Below the pieces are notes generated by a model, which saw only the letters and a list, made by a program, of their open reading frames with translations, made no database searches and was not told the origin of the DNA. This document shows positions 53,501 to 61,998 of a DNA stretch of 64,000 nucleotides, piece after piece (the stretch's first letter is position 1; every line of letters starts with the position of its first letter). The stretch spans positions 1-64,000 of the forward strand of contig QNGE01003057.1 in assembly GCA_008508345.1 (NCBI GenBank), in the 5' to 3' direction. The translations under genes were made by a program, and so were the position numbers. The stretch is from Paragonimus westermani. Lineage: Eukaryota; Platyhelminthes; Trematoda; Plagiorchiida; Troglotrematidae.

Positions 53501-56500
53501 AGACTGAAACATTTCAAGAGATGAAACGTCCGGAAGAAAAATACCCGTAAGAAGAGTTTGTACGTGATGGCACTTTGCTCAGTACTCCATGATTAGTTTT
53601 CCTAGTAAGGTATACCTTTTAATTGGCAACCTTCATGCTTTAACTCCAACTCTTTGTTCACTCTGTCACTTTCTTAGCAGTCTAGCTTGCTTCATATCAA
53701 GTTTAATATCAACCAGTTCACGCAATCTATCACAAACAGATATTATCATCCCCACATATTAAATCTCATTAGAAAGTAACATTTTCTAGCAAACGTAATC
53801 CAGCTCAAGAATAGCCAGATTCCCCATGATGTACTATGGCACCGATGGGAAACTGATAATTGGGTTTCGCATACAAATTCCACTTTTAAAAATGATGCAT
53901 CAAACCAAGATATGGGTTAACATTTTTTCAGGCACGATGTTAACCGGCTACAAATTCTCTCAGATTGTGTGAAGGATTGGAGGTACGTTAGTCACAAATG
54001 TGTTGAAGTCGTCACATAAAGATCAGAAAGTGTGATAATTTGGTAACTGTAGCCAACGGTTTGTATCGTTTAAGCTAACGTTCTGTTTCCTCAGTATATG
54101 AATGTAGTTGTGTTGGTAGCAATGTGGCAAAACCTGTGGAACTAATGTCAACACAGGCGTACGCAGGCATAGATCTAGTTCCGTCCGGACACTGAGAAGT
54201 AGAGGAAGACAATGAGACTGACAGTGTGCTAGCGCGCTCAAGATAGCAAGGAATTACCTTCAGCCAACTTCATTCAAATCAAACAGGGGATAATCATACA
54301 TTTCTATGTGTGGAGCACAAGAGGTGTGAAAAGCTGCTCAACAGCCCAGTCTTTCTTTGTGAGTGAATGAGAGATAAAATTACTACCAACTGGCCTCGAA
54401 ATTTAATTGGAGATTTTGTACATCGCTCTAGGTCCAATCGTTGGGATTTCTCCCCTGTATGCACGATGGATGCTTCCCACAATTACAGTGGACTTGCACT
54501 TGAAAGCTCCACTACTTCAACTTTATTCTAAAGAGATTTAGGAAATCACGTTCTTAGTCAGTTAGGTTGTTTACTGACCTATGCTTCGAGACCTATACAG
54601 CCCTTTACAAGGACAGTGTTTAATATTACTTTCAGATGTTCTTCGTACAAAAAAGCTTCGCTTTTCCAGCTATACGCAGTATTTTATCAATATTTAAAGG
54701 TTTATCATTAAGATCACAAGTTTTAGACGGACTGTTCCGGCTGAAAGATGGAAAACAAACATTTATTTAAAAAATGGCATTATCAGAGACGTAATTATTG
54801 GCATTTATGCAAATAACTACGGCCGAAGCATAGGATTTTGCACATTCTTCATAAATTTGACCAACCGACAATCACTTCTACTCTCCTGGATATTTTCGGT
54901 GAAGGTTTCTGATCCACTAGTTAACCAGGTTTTAACAAACTTTCAGCAACCAATGAAAAATCCTGACGGAAACCCAGATCGAAATGTCTAGTGAAATGTC
55001 ATATATCGTTTTTAAACACTGCGAGAAATGTCCTTATTTTTCCCGCTTGAAACGTTTCCTTTGCCTCTTGTTTTTATATTTGCCCGCAGCAGCAAGCAGA
55101 GAATACAAAGAAACATTAATGGTAACAACAAATTTCCTGCCTTATTTCCGATTGCTCAAATCTACGCAAGCGTTGTTAACTTCTAGCCATCCGTCGCAGG
55201 TCCGTTATCAAATTTAATAGTGAAATTCCCTGGGTTTATTGTTTGTTCCGTCATTTCCCTCTTTGTGTTAAATCTGTTGTTTAAGTTGTATAATGCGCGG
55301 CCTAAGAAAGTTCGGAAAACTGTCCGGTCGACAAAAATGTACTTTCTCGATACGTTGTTTACAAGGGTGTGGAACACAAAATGCCCCACTTGCAGTAATT
55401 CACCAATGGTTCATTGTAAAGATTTTGACAAGTAAAGTCATACTTAAACAGATATCGACTGTATTTGTATGACAACTTCATACACCGAGACATTAGAAAC
55501 TACTGTAGCTTTGATAGGTATTCGTAAAAATAGGATTTGAACTTCAGTTCTCGTTTCAGAACGCCCCCATTGTTCCCGATGTACTTATGTCATGTTTCCC
55601 GTTACTGAAGAACGCACCTACTATCCATCATTCCGGAAAACAATTGTTTTCAATTAACAAAATTGACTTCGATGCAGTCCATAAGTGGGAATGAACATGC
55701 TACAGTTCGCTGTATGTTTGAGGTGAACTGTGTTTGTTTCAGTCAAATGAATCAATGCTTGTCTTTAACGGTGGCGCCATTATCAGGGACACAAACATTC
55801 ACTGTACTGATTGACGTTTTCATCAGTGACAGTGAAATATGGAATGAATCATAATTTATGAATCATCTCACCACATAGTAAGCGTTGTTATAACTACTGT
55901 AGGTAATGAGAGAACGCAGAATTCGGATTTCATGTTGAAATGAACAGAGGCAGTCATGTTTGAATAATTCCAAAATAAGAGTAGACATTTTATTTGCGTT
56001 TAGAGCGAAAATGAAACTACGAGTTATTCACAGGTCGCAATAAAAAGGGATTTGTTAACCGGGAAATTATCGGCGCTGCTCTATCACATGTTGTTCCAAA
56101 GCCGAGCCGAATTAGGAAGGGTCTTATGGAACACGATTTTGAAATTCTTGTTATCAGTACGTTATAAATGAACAGCTTCTGGTTGAGGTAAGTCCAAGGC
56201 TGATAAAAATCAACACGCGTGGTTGATATCGCTACGTTTTGAATAAGTCAGTTGAACATCGTGCAACCTGCGGGAAACACTGGATAGCGGTAGATGTAGG
56301 TATACATGTATATGTCAAATGGACTCTTTCAGCAAACTTGTAGATACGGTGTTAACTTAGCCTAGTTTTTTGTAAACAATTTTGGCAGCGACTGACTTGT
56401 TCTCATGGTCGTTTGTTAGGAAATTTTTTCCTGTACAATGTTTGCTAGCCGTTGGTCAGGCGATTATATGAAGTTTGTGTTTTGTTGTTAATTGTAACAC

Positions 56501-59500
56501 CCTGGTAACTTCCTTAGTGGATAAAAATAGTGAGAGATAATGAAAACATTGAATGCTGATCGCACGGCCATCGGACGGCCTCAGATCAGCCAGCAGTTTG
56601 ATTCTGGGCTTATCACGCGCACTTTCTCAAGTTGCACAACAATAAGGTCCTTATCTTCATGGTTCTATTGAAATTTTTGTAAGCCCACGGTTGAATTGGC
56701 ACAATACAGTAATTTATGTTACCCCACTCACATCAAAACTAAGGCTAGTCACTGTCACGTGTCACTAATGCCCACATAGTGAATCGCAATACTTTTTAGA
56801 TGTGACAATTGTACTGGTTAGTAGTAATTGCATGTCAAACCTCCCAGGCAACATTACAGTTGACCGGACTATATGCAAAACAATGAATAGAGACAGGTGA
56901 AACTAGACGAGTATACAACAGATCTGGTGCTTCATACTGAAACGGGCATCGAATAAACCAATCAGTAAGTTTCTGCTGAAATTTCGTTCAAATTTTCAAG
57001 CATTGTACCAGGGTGGTTTGTTACACGATGGCAACTGAAAAATCGACATTTCCAAATGGAACATTTGCAGGGTTATATGGAAGGCAGTGGAATTCGAATT
57101 TCGGTTGTCAATATTCAAACAGACGATTAAGCTGCTTTACTTCAAGAAACAACCAGGTCATCGTCTACCTACTGCTGTAGCTGAGAAGACAACTATCATG
57201 TATCTTTTTTGTCCTAACCGTTTATAACTTCCTGTTATGTGCCCCAATCTGTGATCTCCAGCCAATTTATAGCAAAAGTACGGCATTCTTGAAAACCTTC
57301 ACGTTAGTTTTATTCCACAAAACATATTCTCTTATCTGATCTACAATACTGTAAGGTTTTTTGGCAAGTTTAACAAGGTCCCAGTAACAACTAAAAGTAA
57401 ATTTGGTTACACGGGCTTTTCAATCAGTCGTGTCATATTCACTCCGTCGCACTCATGTCTTTTGGATCAGATGGGATGAAATGCTCGCTACCTCAAGGAG
57501 GAACAATTTTACACTGGGAACAGATATGCTGTCCTAGGGAGTTGGCCCCATGGACGATGACTATATTCTGTTTGGGTTGCTGGAACTTGTTATTTTTTCA
57601 CAGTGTTCTGTTCGTACACGAAGTGAGATCACTGATGTATTGTTAACCGCTTTCTTTCCGTAACCAGGGCAACCAAACTTCAAATGCATATCCAAAAGCG
57701 GACATGCATGAGTGGCTAACTTAGAGTGTGACCCGAGTAGTGTGCTGCCATTCGAACCAAGCCGGGTTCGTGAAAGATACGCTTTAATTCACGTGCAAAA
57801 ATCGTGTATTTCTCATTATCCATCGCCGTTGTTACAAATCGCCAGTTAATTCTATCATGCTTGCTTAAAATTATTGGAATATTTGGTCAGAACAATTTCT
57901 GTTCAGAAACAAACGCATCTAACTGGCCAAGATCGGTATTACGTTCAAAGTTGCAAGTCAACAAACTGATTAGGCTGTTCGTATTAAACGCGTGCTTTTT
58001 CCAAACGAGTTGACTTTTGGCAGCAACAGATCTGACCTGCTATGCACGCAATCGCATTCAGATAACTCCGCGTCTACTCACTAGTGCAACTTGTAAGAAT
58101 TACTAAAGTTAAATGCTGGTAATTTGGTGATTGGTTGACAATTAGTTTCAAAACATTTCTCATCTCCCGACCTCACGTACAAAATCACCAGTGACATAAG
58201 TTGGCAGAATCGCTCAAGCCTTTGCCATGCAGTTTGTGATCTCATCAGACATTTCACAAGCAGTGATACAGCTGCCAAGTTGCGAAAACCGCCCAACTAC
58301 ATCCAACAGCTCACCACCAACGGTGAGTGCAACCGCATGGTCCTGTCAATCTTGCAACGGCACCTTGCAATAAGGAGGTTCATAAACTATAACAGACTGA
58401 CTAACTGAAGCCTCTGGTCTGTCTAAGGAGTTCTGGGCTTCCTGTAAAATTTCACAGACCACAGCTATGTCGCTTGCACACTCTACATCCTGAAGTCAAG
58501 TGCCTGGGAACAAATTCACACCTACAGTCTGCCAGAACACAATCTAGGGTCTCCTCTACTACAAAGCTGAAATGTTAATGTCGGCGACGCTTCGTGAGCT
58601 CTAATCCTGCCAAAGGTTTAACGGAAAATTGATTTCTGGACTTTCACGTGGTTCCCCGGTACAGCCTCTCTCTGTAGATTGTCCCAGAGTACAGCTTTAA
58701 TAACTGGACCAAAGCCCCTCTGTTGTCTAAAAAGGCAACAGGTACTTGTCTTCTATACGATTGGAGGAGTTAAAACATCTGGTGAGTTGTGAAGGTGTAA
58801 TCAATGCACAGCTGAATAGGCAAAACCCAACTTACTCCACAATGACATACAGTTCGCGTGTTTCACTAGGTACAGTTGATGCAAGCAACTTAGGCGCAAT
58901 AAGGAACATGTTAATCTTTCGGTGATTTGTATATAAAATGAGTGGACAAATGATGTTATGTTAGCCGAACCCAAATTACTTTTGATTCACAGCCGTCAAC
59001 TTTTTAACTGAGACTGGATCTCCCCTGGTTAAAAAAGGCAGGAGGGGATTCTTCTGAATGAGGTGCTTCGTGCCGTTTCAGACGCTTGATATTGAATGAG
59101 ACTTCTGTTTCCGAGGGAGAAAAAACGTCAAGAGACCATGGAACATATATAGAGCCGAAAATCATAGATACTGCAGCGGGTGGCCACTTGAACTGTTGTT
59201 AGAAATGTTCATCGAGGTGTTCTAAGCACTGTTCCAGGTTATGGCTAGGTTCACAGTTGGCTTTGCAGATCACTTCGCTCACACCTTACTCCCTGTTACT
59301 CGTTGTTTGACTGAAATGAAACACTTCTTAAGGGTCTCGAGTAGTGATTTGTTTCATCTCGACAACACGTATTCACCAGCCTTGACGATCCATTCGCTGT
59401 GGCTTCTGCATTTCCAAGCGAGTAGCCATTCGAAAAGAACTATACTCTCCGCTGGATGGAGTGTTCCAGATGTTATCACGAAGTTCTGGTGTCCTCATAA

Positions 59501-61998
59501 AAACCCAGTTTGAAAGTCAGAGTGGTGGTATTACTAAACGAGACAGAGCCACAACGACACACTGCATGTTGTATATATTTTCGATGCACTTTACTGTCTT
59601 CTGTTGAACAAGATCCTAAGCTAGAGGTAAACATACTCCTGTTCGTGTAGAGCACTTGTATCTTTTTCACGTTACATACGTCCAGTTTTGTTTCACAACA
59701 AAGTAGTCTTTCACTTGGCACACACCAGCACATATTCGGAATCAACATGGGCTCTCTAGGACGACCTTCAGTCTGGGAAACGGCCACGTCACCGTGAGCT
59801 GACAGTTATGGAGTCACTTTGTGTCCATGACTGTTCGGGCAATTGAGGTTAACAGGTGAAACACTGACGACCAGAATGTCAGAAATTAGTACTTGTCAAA
59901 AACAGAGTGGTATAAACACAGCTTCAACAAGCGTTCAGTGTTAGACGGGTACCGTATGATTGCAGTCTACATCTGTTACGTTCGCCGGCGCTTAGCCTGT
60001 CAACTAAGGTTTTCAAGTCTCCAGTCAGTACAACAACGGTCGTGAACTGCGCGATGTGCATACTGTTAATAAGCTGGCGATGGCAATCGTTTTTTACTGC
60101 TTCTGGACTATACTGTGCGTTTATGCTGACTGCCTTTCGATGAGGTAGCCGTATCTTCGAGTGTAAAAGTGCAAGGCTGACTTTTGGCTGATATGCAGTC
60201 AAACAGTACCCTCTTTGTGATCACGGTTAGGGCGATTTCATTCTTGGCTTCGTGAATAGCTTCAGTAGCATAGTCTCCAAACAGGCAGATGTACGTTCAT
60301 ACTAGGGCGGCTGACAGAAGTTGAAATTGTGTCGCTGAACCAGAAACGCAAAGCTATGTTTCAGCAGGTTGTCAGAAGTGGTGGCGAGAGTTTCCAAAGT
60401 AAGTGTAGCGGTTGCCTGTCGATTTATCTGTGTAAGCTCTTAAGCGCTGAAGGTGGGAAAATCAAGTAAGGTACAAGGGGAGAGTAAGAATTTGTGTCCT
60501 TCTAAGAAAGATACCGCTTTAGTGTTTAGCAAACTAACCTTCTAGCTGTGGCTTCCGTCGCAACCGAAAATTGAGAAAATATTCTAATGTGTCTACGAAA
60601 CCAGGTTCGGGGGCTGTACGGTTAAATTAGTTGACAACAGGAGGAAAACTGAGACAGATTGATTTGGTGCAGTAGAATGTAACATAGGAGCATAGCCAGC
60701 AGCGGACATCTTGTCAAAGAGTTATGATGGGAGCATAAGAAAAAGTTCTCAATTAATATGTGCTTACATGTTCGTGGTTGTGGGTGCAGAATACTTCTCG
60801 GTTGCCGAGACCAAAGGTGTTCCACTCGGAGTCGCTGGTTCAAAAGAAACATGACACACAATGACCGGTGATCAGTGATGGTTCGGTTCATAAGCCCTTC
60901 GAATGAAGTCCATCAGTCTAAGATGCCCGGCACATCTAGCAAAGAGCTGCGACAGAAGCAAAGCAATAGATCAAGGGTTTACCGTGGTATTCGGATATGG
61001 TGCAACAAATCTGTTCAGCTACCTAGTTCAAAATTACGAATCACCTGGGTGCTCTGCTTCATTGATAAAAAAATTGCCGGTTCACTACCCGTTAGTTGCG
61101 AGATTTGCTCATATTATGGTACCTTCCAGTTCCTGTGGCTACTGCTAATACAGTTTGTAAACCCGTGGTGGATTGTATCCATTCCATTCAGTAAGTGGTT
61201 AGAGTTATTTTTGGCTTGTTCACAGACCTTTAGTAAGTATGAACATGGCCCATCTCGAATTTCCAGATTGCACTGGTAAAGAACACAAGGACTGAAAACG
61301 TTGATTGTAACATTTCATTATATCGACACTCCATGACCACCCTCCTTCCTGATTGAATTCATGGGGTCTGGACGAGCTCTAGACCAGCACCTCTTCACAC
61401 TAAAAACCTATGTACTCATCCGATGGGCCGTGAGTTCTTTGCGTCCTGGTTCTCTCCACTTGTTAAGTTCATCCAGATCAAAATATTGGACTGAGTAAGC
61501 GACGGGATCTACCGGAAATCGTACACTGGATGAGCATTTGTTTAATACAGCAAACTGATAACTCAAAATCGTTCACTGGGATCGTTATACTTTTTTTAAA
61601 CAATCAACACTGGACCATCTTGGACCCTCTCGAACATAATTTCATCAAACTGTTGGTTCGTTTGAATGAAGAAGTCAAGATTCTTCATTCAATAACTGCT
61701 AGACCTCACCCGTACCACTTGGAGTGTGGATTAAATGAAACCCAAACTCACCTAATTTACATTGTTAACTAGTTGCCTTTTTGTTTTGGTTCCAATTTGT
61801 TTTTAACCAGTTTTTACTTCAACGCGGCCCGAAGGGTTTTGGATTTACGCTAGCTGGAGATAGCCCTGTTTACGTGAGTCATGTGGAACAGGGTTCACCA
61901 GCTAATCAGTGCGGTGTGAAAGCCGGGGACACAATCGTGGCAGTGGATCGCATGAACGTATCGCGGTCGACTGTGGATAGTGTCGTTCGCCTTTTCAG
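8890..61998 (+). CDS. RGS3-like C2-PDZ protein, partial gene of seven exons
   Basis: Spliced model: 8890-10219, 12471-12521, 15354-15412, 26899-27068, 45164-45218, 47896-48273, 61811-61998 (2231 nt, 743 codons plus 2 nt). Every junction uses AG/GT borders and the phases agree throughout. Residues 1-443 are polar and unstructured; about 444-577 form a C2 domain; about 578-681 are a Ser/Thr/Pro/Asn-rich linker; 682-743 are most of a PDZ domain. Diagnostic motifs in order are GKLHVKVE, IEAKGLW, KTQT, NPVFND, GGMSFGV, GWYYLL, KKHLK and GFGFTLAGDSPVYV. C2 followed by PDZ, with GWYYLL and KKHLK at the C2 end, is the layout of long RGS3 isoforms, which place a G-alpha GTPase-activating RGS domain at the C-terminus. 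No RGS domain is present before 64 kb, so that function is inferred only. Alternatives are another C2-PDZ scaffold or a short form lacking RGS. Introns span 2.3-18.1 kb and are full of transposons. Confidence 0.85.
10220..12470 (+). other. Intron 1 (2251 nt)
   Basis: Bounded by GTGGGT and a pyrimidine-rich acceptor ending CATTTCAG. It contains a run of ten C at 10566-10575. Short open frames at 11258-11557, 11988-12212 and 12184-12444 lack domain or splice support. Confidence 0.7.
10566..10575 (+). repeat. C10 homopolymer
   Basis: Run of ten C in intron 1; an isolated low-complexity site. Confidence 0.95.
12471..12521 (+). CDS. Exon 2: first strand of the C2 domain (51-nt microexon)
   Basis: With the base carried from exon 1 it encodes GKLHVKVESQNGAIQIS, the first two strands of a C2 domain (alternating G-L-V-V pattern). 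Acceptor TTCATTTCAG, donor G|GTGAGT. Length 51 nt, so skipping keeps the frame. The exon itself begins GTAAGT, a perfect donor-like sequence placed directly after the acceptor AG; see findings. Too short for ordinary ORF scans, and recognised by phase and fit to the C2 fold. Confidence 0.82.
12522..15353 (+). other. Intron 2 (2832 nt)
   Basis: Begins GTGAGT and ends GAATTTATTTCAG. No repeat or gene was recognised inside it; the open frames at 13134-13343 and 14353-14634 have no domain. Confidence 0.7.
15354..15412 (+). CDS. Exon 3: C2 domain strand 2-3 (59-nt microexon)
   Basis: Two bases complete a Glu codon begun in exon 2, then the frame reads IEAKGLWSSTETGGCYFVK, matching the C2 pattern (I-E-A-x-G-L ... 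C-x-x-Y-V-K). Where calcium-binding C2 domains have an Asp before PYVK, this one has Cys-Tyr-Phe. Acceptor TTTATTTCAG, donor AAG|GTGAGT. It ends in phase 0, matching exon 4. Confidence 0.87.
17320..19670 (-). mobile_element. Decayed EN-RT non-LTR retrotransposon (CR1/RTE-like)
   Basis: Read on the minus strand from 19.67 kb downward, it has a remnant of the endonuclease start (TLGQVGR, near 19.6 kb), endonuclease core at 19450-19202 (DDFIAQFDRFS, then RTHNGERQLQLY in place of AGDFNAQ and RTDNGDRLLQL), the endonuclease-RT linker at 18724-18491 (LFSLIRGCAGRR, SNRFDKWAENFEEQF), RT start (PSETQVVLELILLKRNKA, about 18.4 kb), an RT remnant near 18.1 kb, VDSFTYLSRTIS near 17.9 kb, FDHRCLHQLAHI near 17.68 kb and HSLRWWGHILRM near 17.5 kb. 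Multiple stops and shifts make it dead. It is antisense to the host gene, in intron 3. The long plus-strand open frame at 17443-18111 is its antisense shadow. Confidence 0.88.
20136..20176 (-). ncRNA. Decayed hammerhead-like motif, arm A
   Basis: The reverse-strand counterpart of the arm B motif, with the same stem I and stem III, but the core reads CUGACGG instead of CUGACGA (A9 lost) and the stem II region has an extra base. Probably inactive. Confidence 0.5.
20477..20516 (+). ncRNA. Hammerhead ribozyme-like motif, arm B
   Basis: Core CUGACGA at 20481-20487 and GAAA at 20496-20499. Stem III is UGGU/ACCA (20500-20503 with 20507-20510) closed by A20499-U20511. The cleavage triplet AUC ends at 20512. 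Stem I is GCAA (20477-20480) with UUGC (20513-20516). Stem II (GAACAUAC) keeps only its G-C closing pair; one U-to-A change from GU-ACAU-AC would explain the loss of the second pair. Confidence 0.6.
26400..26790. repeat. Rearranged copy of the tRNA-like/hammerhead repeat
   Basis: Two halves in opposite orientation. About 26400-26620 matches the tRNA-like part and its 5' extension of the 45.8 kb copy on the minus strand (for example CACCATTGAGCTCACATT against GCCATTGACCTCACATT). About 26620-26790 is the hammerhead and downstream part on the plus strand (from TCAAATTTTGGCTGGGACAA onward). The end of the repeat lies about 100 nt before exon 4. Confidence 0.65.
26651..26695 (+). ncRNA. Degenerate hammerhead copy
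   Basis: Stem II (GCUCU-GAUG-AGAGC), GAAA and the CUCGAG stem III with UC are preserved, but the first core segment reads CUGGUAA instead of CUGAUGA (A6 and the catalytic G8 changed), and stem I is partly lost. Expected to be inactive. Confidence 0.75.
26899..27068 (+). CDS. Exon 4: C2 domain core
   Basis: 170 nt, phase 0 in and 2 nt over. It encodes VGVLPDKTQTLTKQTG, then SNPVFNDSINLDL and RRILLTAFAQHSKEGKP, the central strands of a C2 domain (the usual form is LLPDK...KT-K-T...NPVFNE). Human RGS3 has KTQT at the same place. The loop after LLTAF has no Asp pair, so calcium binding is unlikely. The donor is CC|GTGAGT; the two Cs join T of exon 5 to form Pro. Confidence 0.93.
33270..33450 (+). 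repeat. Truncated copy of the hammerhead repeat (3' part)
   Basis: Shares the hammerhead and the downstream stretch with the 45.7 kb copy: AAGGCTGGCTGCAA, TCTATCTGAATGCGAA, GCGATCAAATGTGAGTGATG and CTACTCATCAGTAATTC occur in the same order. The tRNA-like head upstream is barely recognisable. Confidence 0.8.
33281..33338 (+). ncRNA. Complete hammerhead ribozyme (type I, intact core)
   Basis: All catalytic elements are in place. Core CUGAUGA is at 33295-33301 and GAAA at 33316-33319. Stem II is GCUCU (33302-33306), loop GAUG, AGAGC (33311-33315). Stem III is the palindrome CUCGAG (33320-33325), followed by UC with predicted cleavage after 33327. Inner stem I is GCAUUA (33289-33294) with UAGUGC (33328-33333), six pairs including one G-U. 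A UAU bulge (33286-33288) and an outer stem AAGAA/UUCUU follow. The very short palindromic stem III resembles schistosome and newt satellite hammerheads, which work best as dimers or tandem transcripts. It is in sense orientation in intron 4. Confidence 0.85.
40244..41321. mobile_element. Fold-back element: 259-bp inverted arms around a gag fragment
   Basis: Arms at 40244-40502 and 41063-41321 are inverted copies with about five mismatches, so close to 98% identical. The 560-nt centre reads on the minus strand as the start of a retrotransposon gag: IPWPQPFGDGD near 41.0 kb, then a decayed FLEEFDEVAKVVKDKTRREK, LAAMGTLVKGR, DSAKEALVAAFDSQTDRQEA and FIKGLPVVISDHVRTAYVA. It contains stops and at least one frameshift. 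On the minus strand, arm 41321-41063 precedes gag as a 5' LTR or leader would, while arm 40244-40502 is the same sequence facing inward from the other side. It looks like a rearranged LTR-element 5' end turned back on itself. Confidence 0.82.
41559..41596. repeat. (AT)19 microsatellite
   Basis: Uninterrupted AT dinucleotide run of 38 nt in intron 4, about 240 nt beyond the fold-back element. Confidence 0.98.
44128..44158. repeat. Perfect 11-bp hairpin
   Basis: GCTCTCACTGT (44128-44138) and its exact reverse complement ACAGTGAGAGC (44148-44158) are separated by 9 nt. It lies in intron 4 with no associated gene. Confidence 0.85.
45164..45218 (+). CDS. Exon 5: C2 domain strand 7 (55-nt microexon)
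   Basis: With two bases from exon 4 it reads P-EFLGGMSFGVAGIMSKKQ. This matches the FLGGMSFG strand of C2 domains, and RGS3 has CMSFGV at the same position. Acceptor after a CTCTTTCTCTATGGTCAG tract, donor CAA|GTAAGT. It ends in phase 0 and fits directly before GWYYLL in exon 6. Confidence 0.94.
45633..46136 (-). repeat. tRNA-derived SINE-like repeat with hammerhead
   Basis: On the minus strand the unit has a pol III-like A box TGGCGCAGTGG (45863-45853) and B box GAGTTCAAATCCC (45820-45808), 32 nt apart as in a tRNA gene, then a hammerhead, then a tail ending CCGACTACTCATCAGTAATTC near 45.64 kb. A second copy of the tail motif (CAAATGTGAATGATGGTCAA, then CCGACTACTCATCATTAAT) lies at about 46135-46060, just upstream, which suggests a tandem unit of roughly 430 nt. 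Schistosome Sm-alpha repeats also combine pol III-type promoter boxes and a hammerhead. Confidence 0.8.
45746..45790 (-). ncRNA. Hammerhead copy with G12 mutated
   Basis: On the minus strand: stem I GCACUA (45790-45785) with UAGUGC (45751-45746), a perfect six-pair match; core CUGACGA (45784-45778); stem II GCUCU-AAUG-AGAGC; then UAAA (45763-45760) in place of GAAA; then CUCGAG and UC. Loss of G12, the general base, should abolish cleavage although the fold is intact. Confidence 0.8.
47896..48273 (+). CDS. Exon 6: end of C2 domain and polar linker
   Basis: 378 nt, phase 0 to 0. It starts VVGWYYLLNETMCRKKHLKAG, which is the last C2 strand; RGS3 shows GWYYLL followed by TKHLK at the same place. 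The remaining hundred or so residues are a linker rich in Ser, Thr, Pro, Asn and Gln (for example PTYSTPLPRTVRPQNRQPTN). Acceptor CCTTATAG, donor CAT|GTAAGT. An overlapping reading frame running on past 48273 is intronic. Confidence 0.95.
49538..49654 (+). CDS. Candidate in-frame exon between exons 6 and 7
   Basis: Flanked by TTCATACAG and CAG|GTAAAA, 117 nt, open in the phase required (0 to 0). It would encode 39 residues, starting IQIGIDIKADGAYMQTIAFE. No domain is recognised. The acceptor has a weak pyrimidine tract, so it may be chance or an alternative exon. It would sit in the linker just before the PDZ domain. Confidence 0.3.
52866..52904 (+). ncRNA. Compact hammerhead ribozyme, second type
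   Basis: Core CUGAUGA at 52871-52877 and GAAA at 52886-52889. Minimal stem II is GU-CAGU-AC (52878-52885). Stem III is UGC/GCA (52890-52892 with 52895-52897) closed by A52889-U52898, with a predicted cut after C52899. Stem I is UGGUA (52866-52870) with UACCA (52900-52904), five Watson-Crick pairs. The two-pair stem II with a four-base loop matches the form inferred for the 20.48 kb motif. The flanks are not homologous to the other copies. Sense orientation in intron 6. Confidence 0.65.
58080..60300 (-). mobile_element. Second decayed EN-RT non-LTR retrotransposon
   Basis: On the minus strand from 60.3 kb downward: endonuclease segment 60202-59924 (INAQYSPEAVKNDC, VVVLTGDLKTLVDRLSAGER, where relatives have VVVAGDFNAQVGRLS); RT start about 58.74 kb (YRRQVPVAFLDNRGAL, KAVLWDNLQREAVPGNHVK); the YADD region near 58.47 kb (CASDIAVVCEILQEAQNSLD); VALTVGGELLDVVGRFSQLG, GSCITACEMSDEITNCMAKA and ANLCHW down to about 58.09 kb. 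Stops and frameshifts occur throughout. The linker between about 58.8 and 59.9 kb is too decayed to follow. Antisense to the host gene, in intron 6. Confidence 0.8.
61140..61282 (+). mobile_element. Possible integrase remnant of an LTR retrotransposon
   Basis: The frame contains WWIVSIPFSKWLELF, which resembles the LVVVDAFSKWPEVF strand around the first catalytic Asp of Gypsy-type integrases (the Asp itself is replaced by Pro here). Only this motif supports it, so it could be chance. Confidence 0.3.
61811..61998 (+). CDS. Exon 7: PDZ domain
   Basis: 188 nt, phase 0 in, 2 nt over. It encodes FLLQRGPKGFGFTLAGDSPV, then YVSHVEQGSPANQCGVKAGD, then TIVAVDRMNVSRSTVDSVVRLFR. This has the carboxylate-binding loop (GFGF), the SPA...GV.AGD turn and the second helix of a PDZ domain; only the last strand is missing and must come from the next exon. 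PDZ domains bind C-terminal peptides of partner proteins, often receptors or channels at the membrane. The closest look is to the RGS3/RGS12 and RhoGEF PDZ group. Acceptor TTTTTAACCAG, donor CAG|GTACGT. Confidence 0.96.

Larger units (their letters stand above)
48274..61810 (+). other. Intron 6 (13537 nt)
   Basis: From GTAAGT to TTTGTTTTTAACCAG. It contains a compact hammerhead at 52.87 kb (sense), the second EN-RT fossil (58.08-60.30 kb, antisense), a possible integrase remnant near 61.14-61.28 kb, and one candidate extra exon (49538-49654). Both neighbouring exons are in phase 0, so direct joining and inclusion of the 117-nt candidate are both in frame. Confidence 0.65.

Noticed and set aside
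60875..61279. 134-codon plus-strand frame
   Set aside because: Apart from one integrase-like motif near its end it has no recognisable content and reads as decayed repeat.
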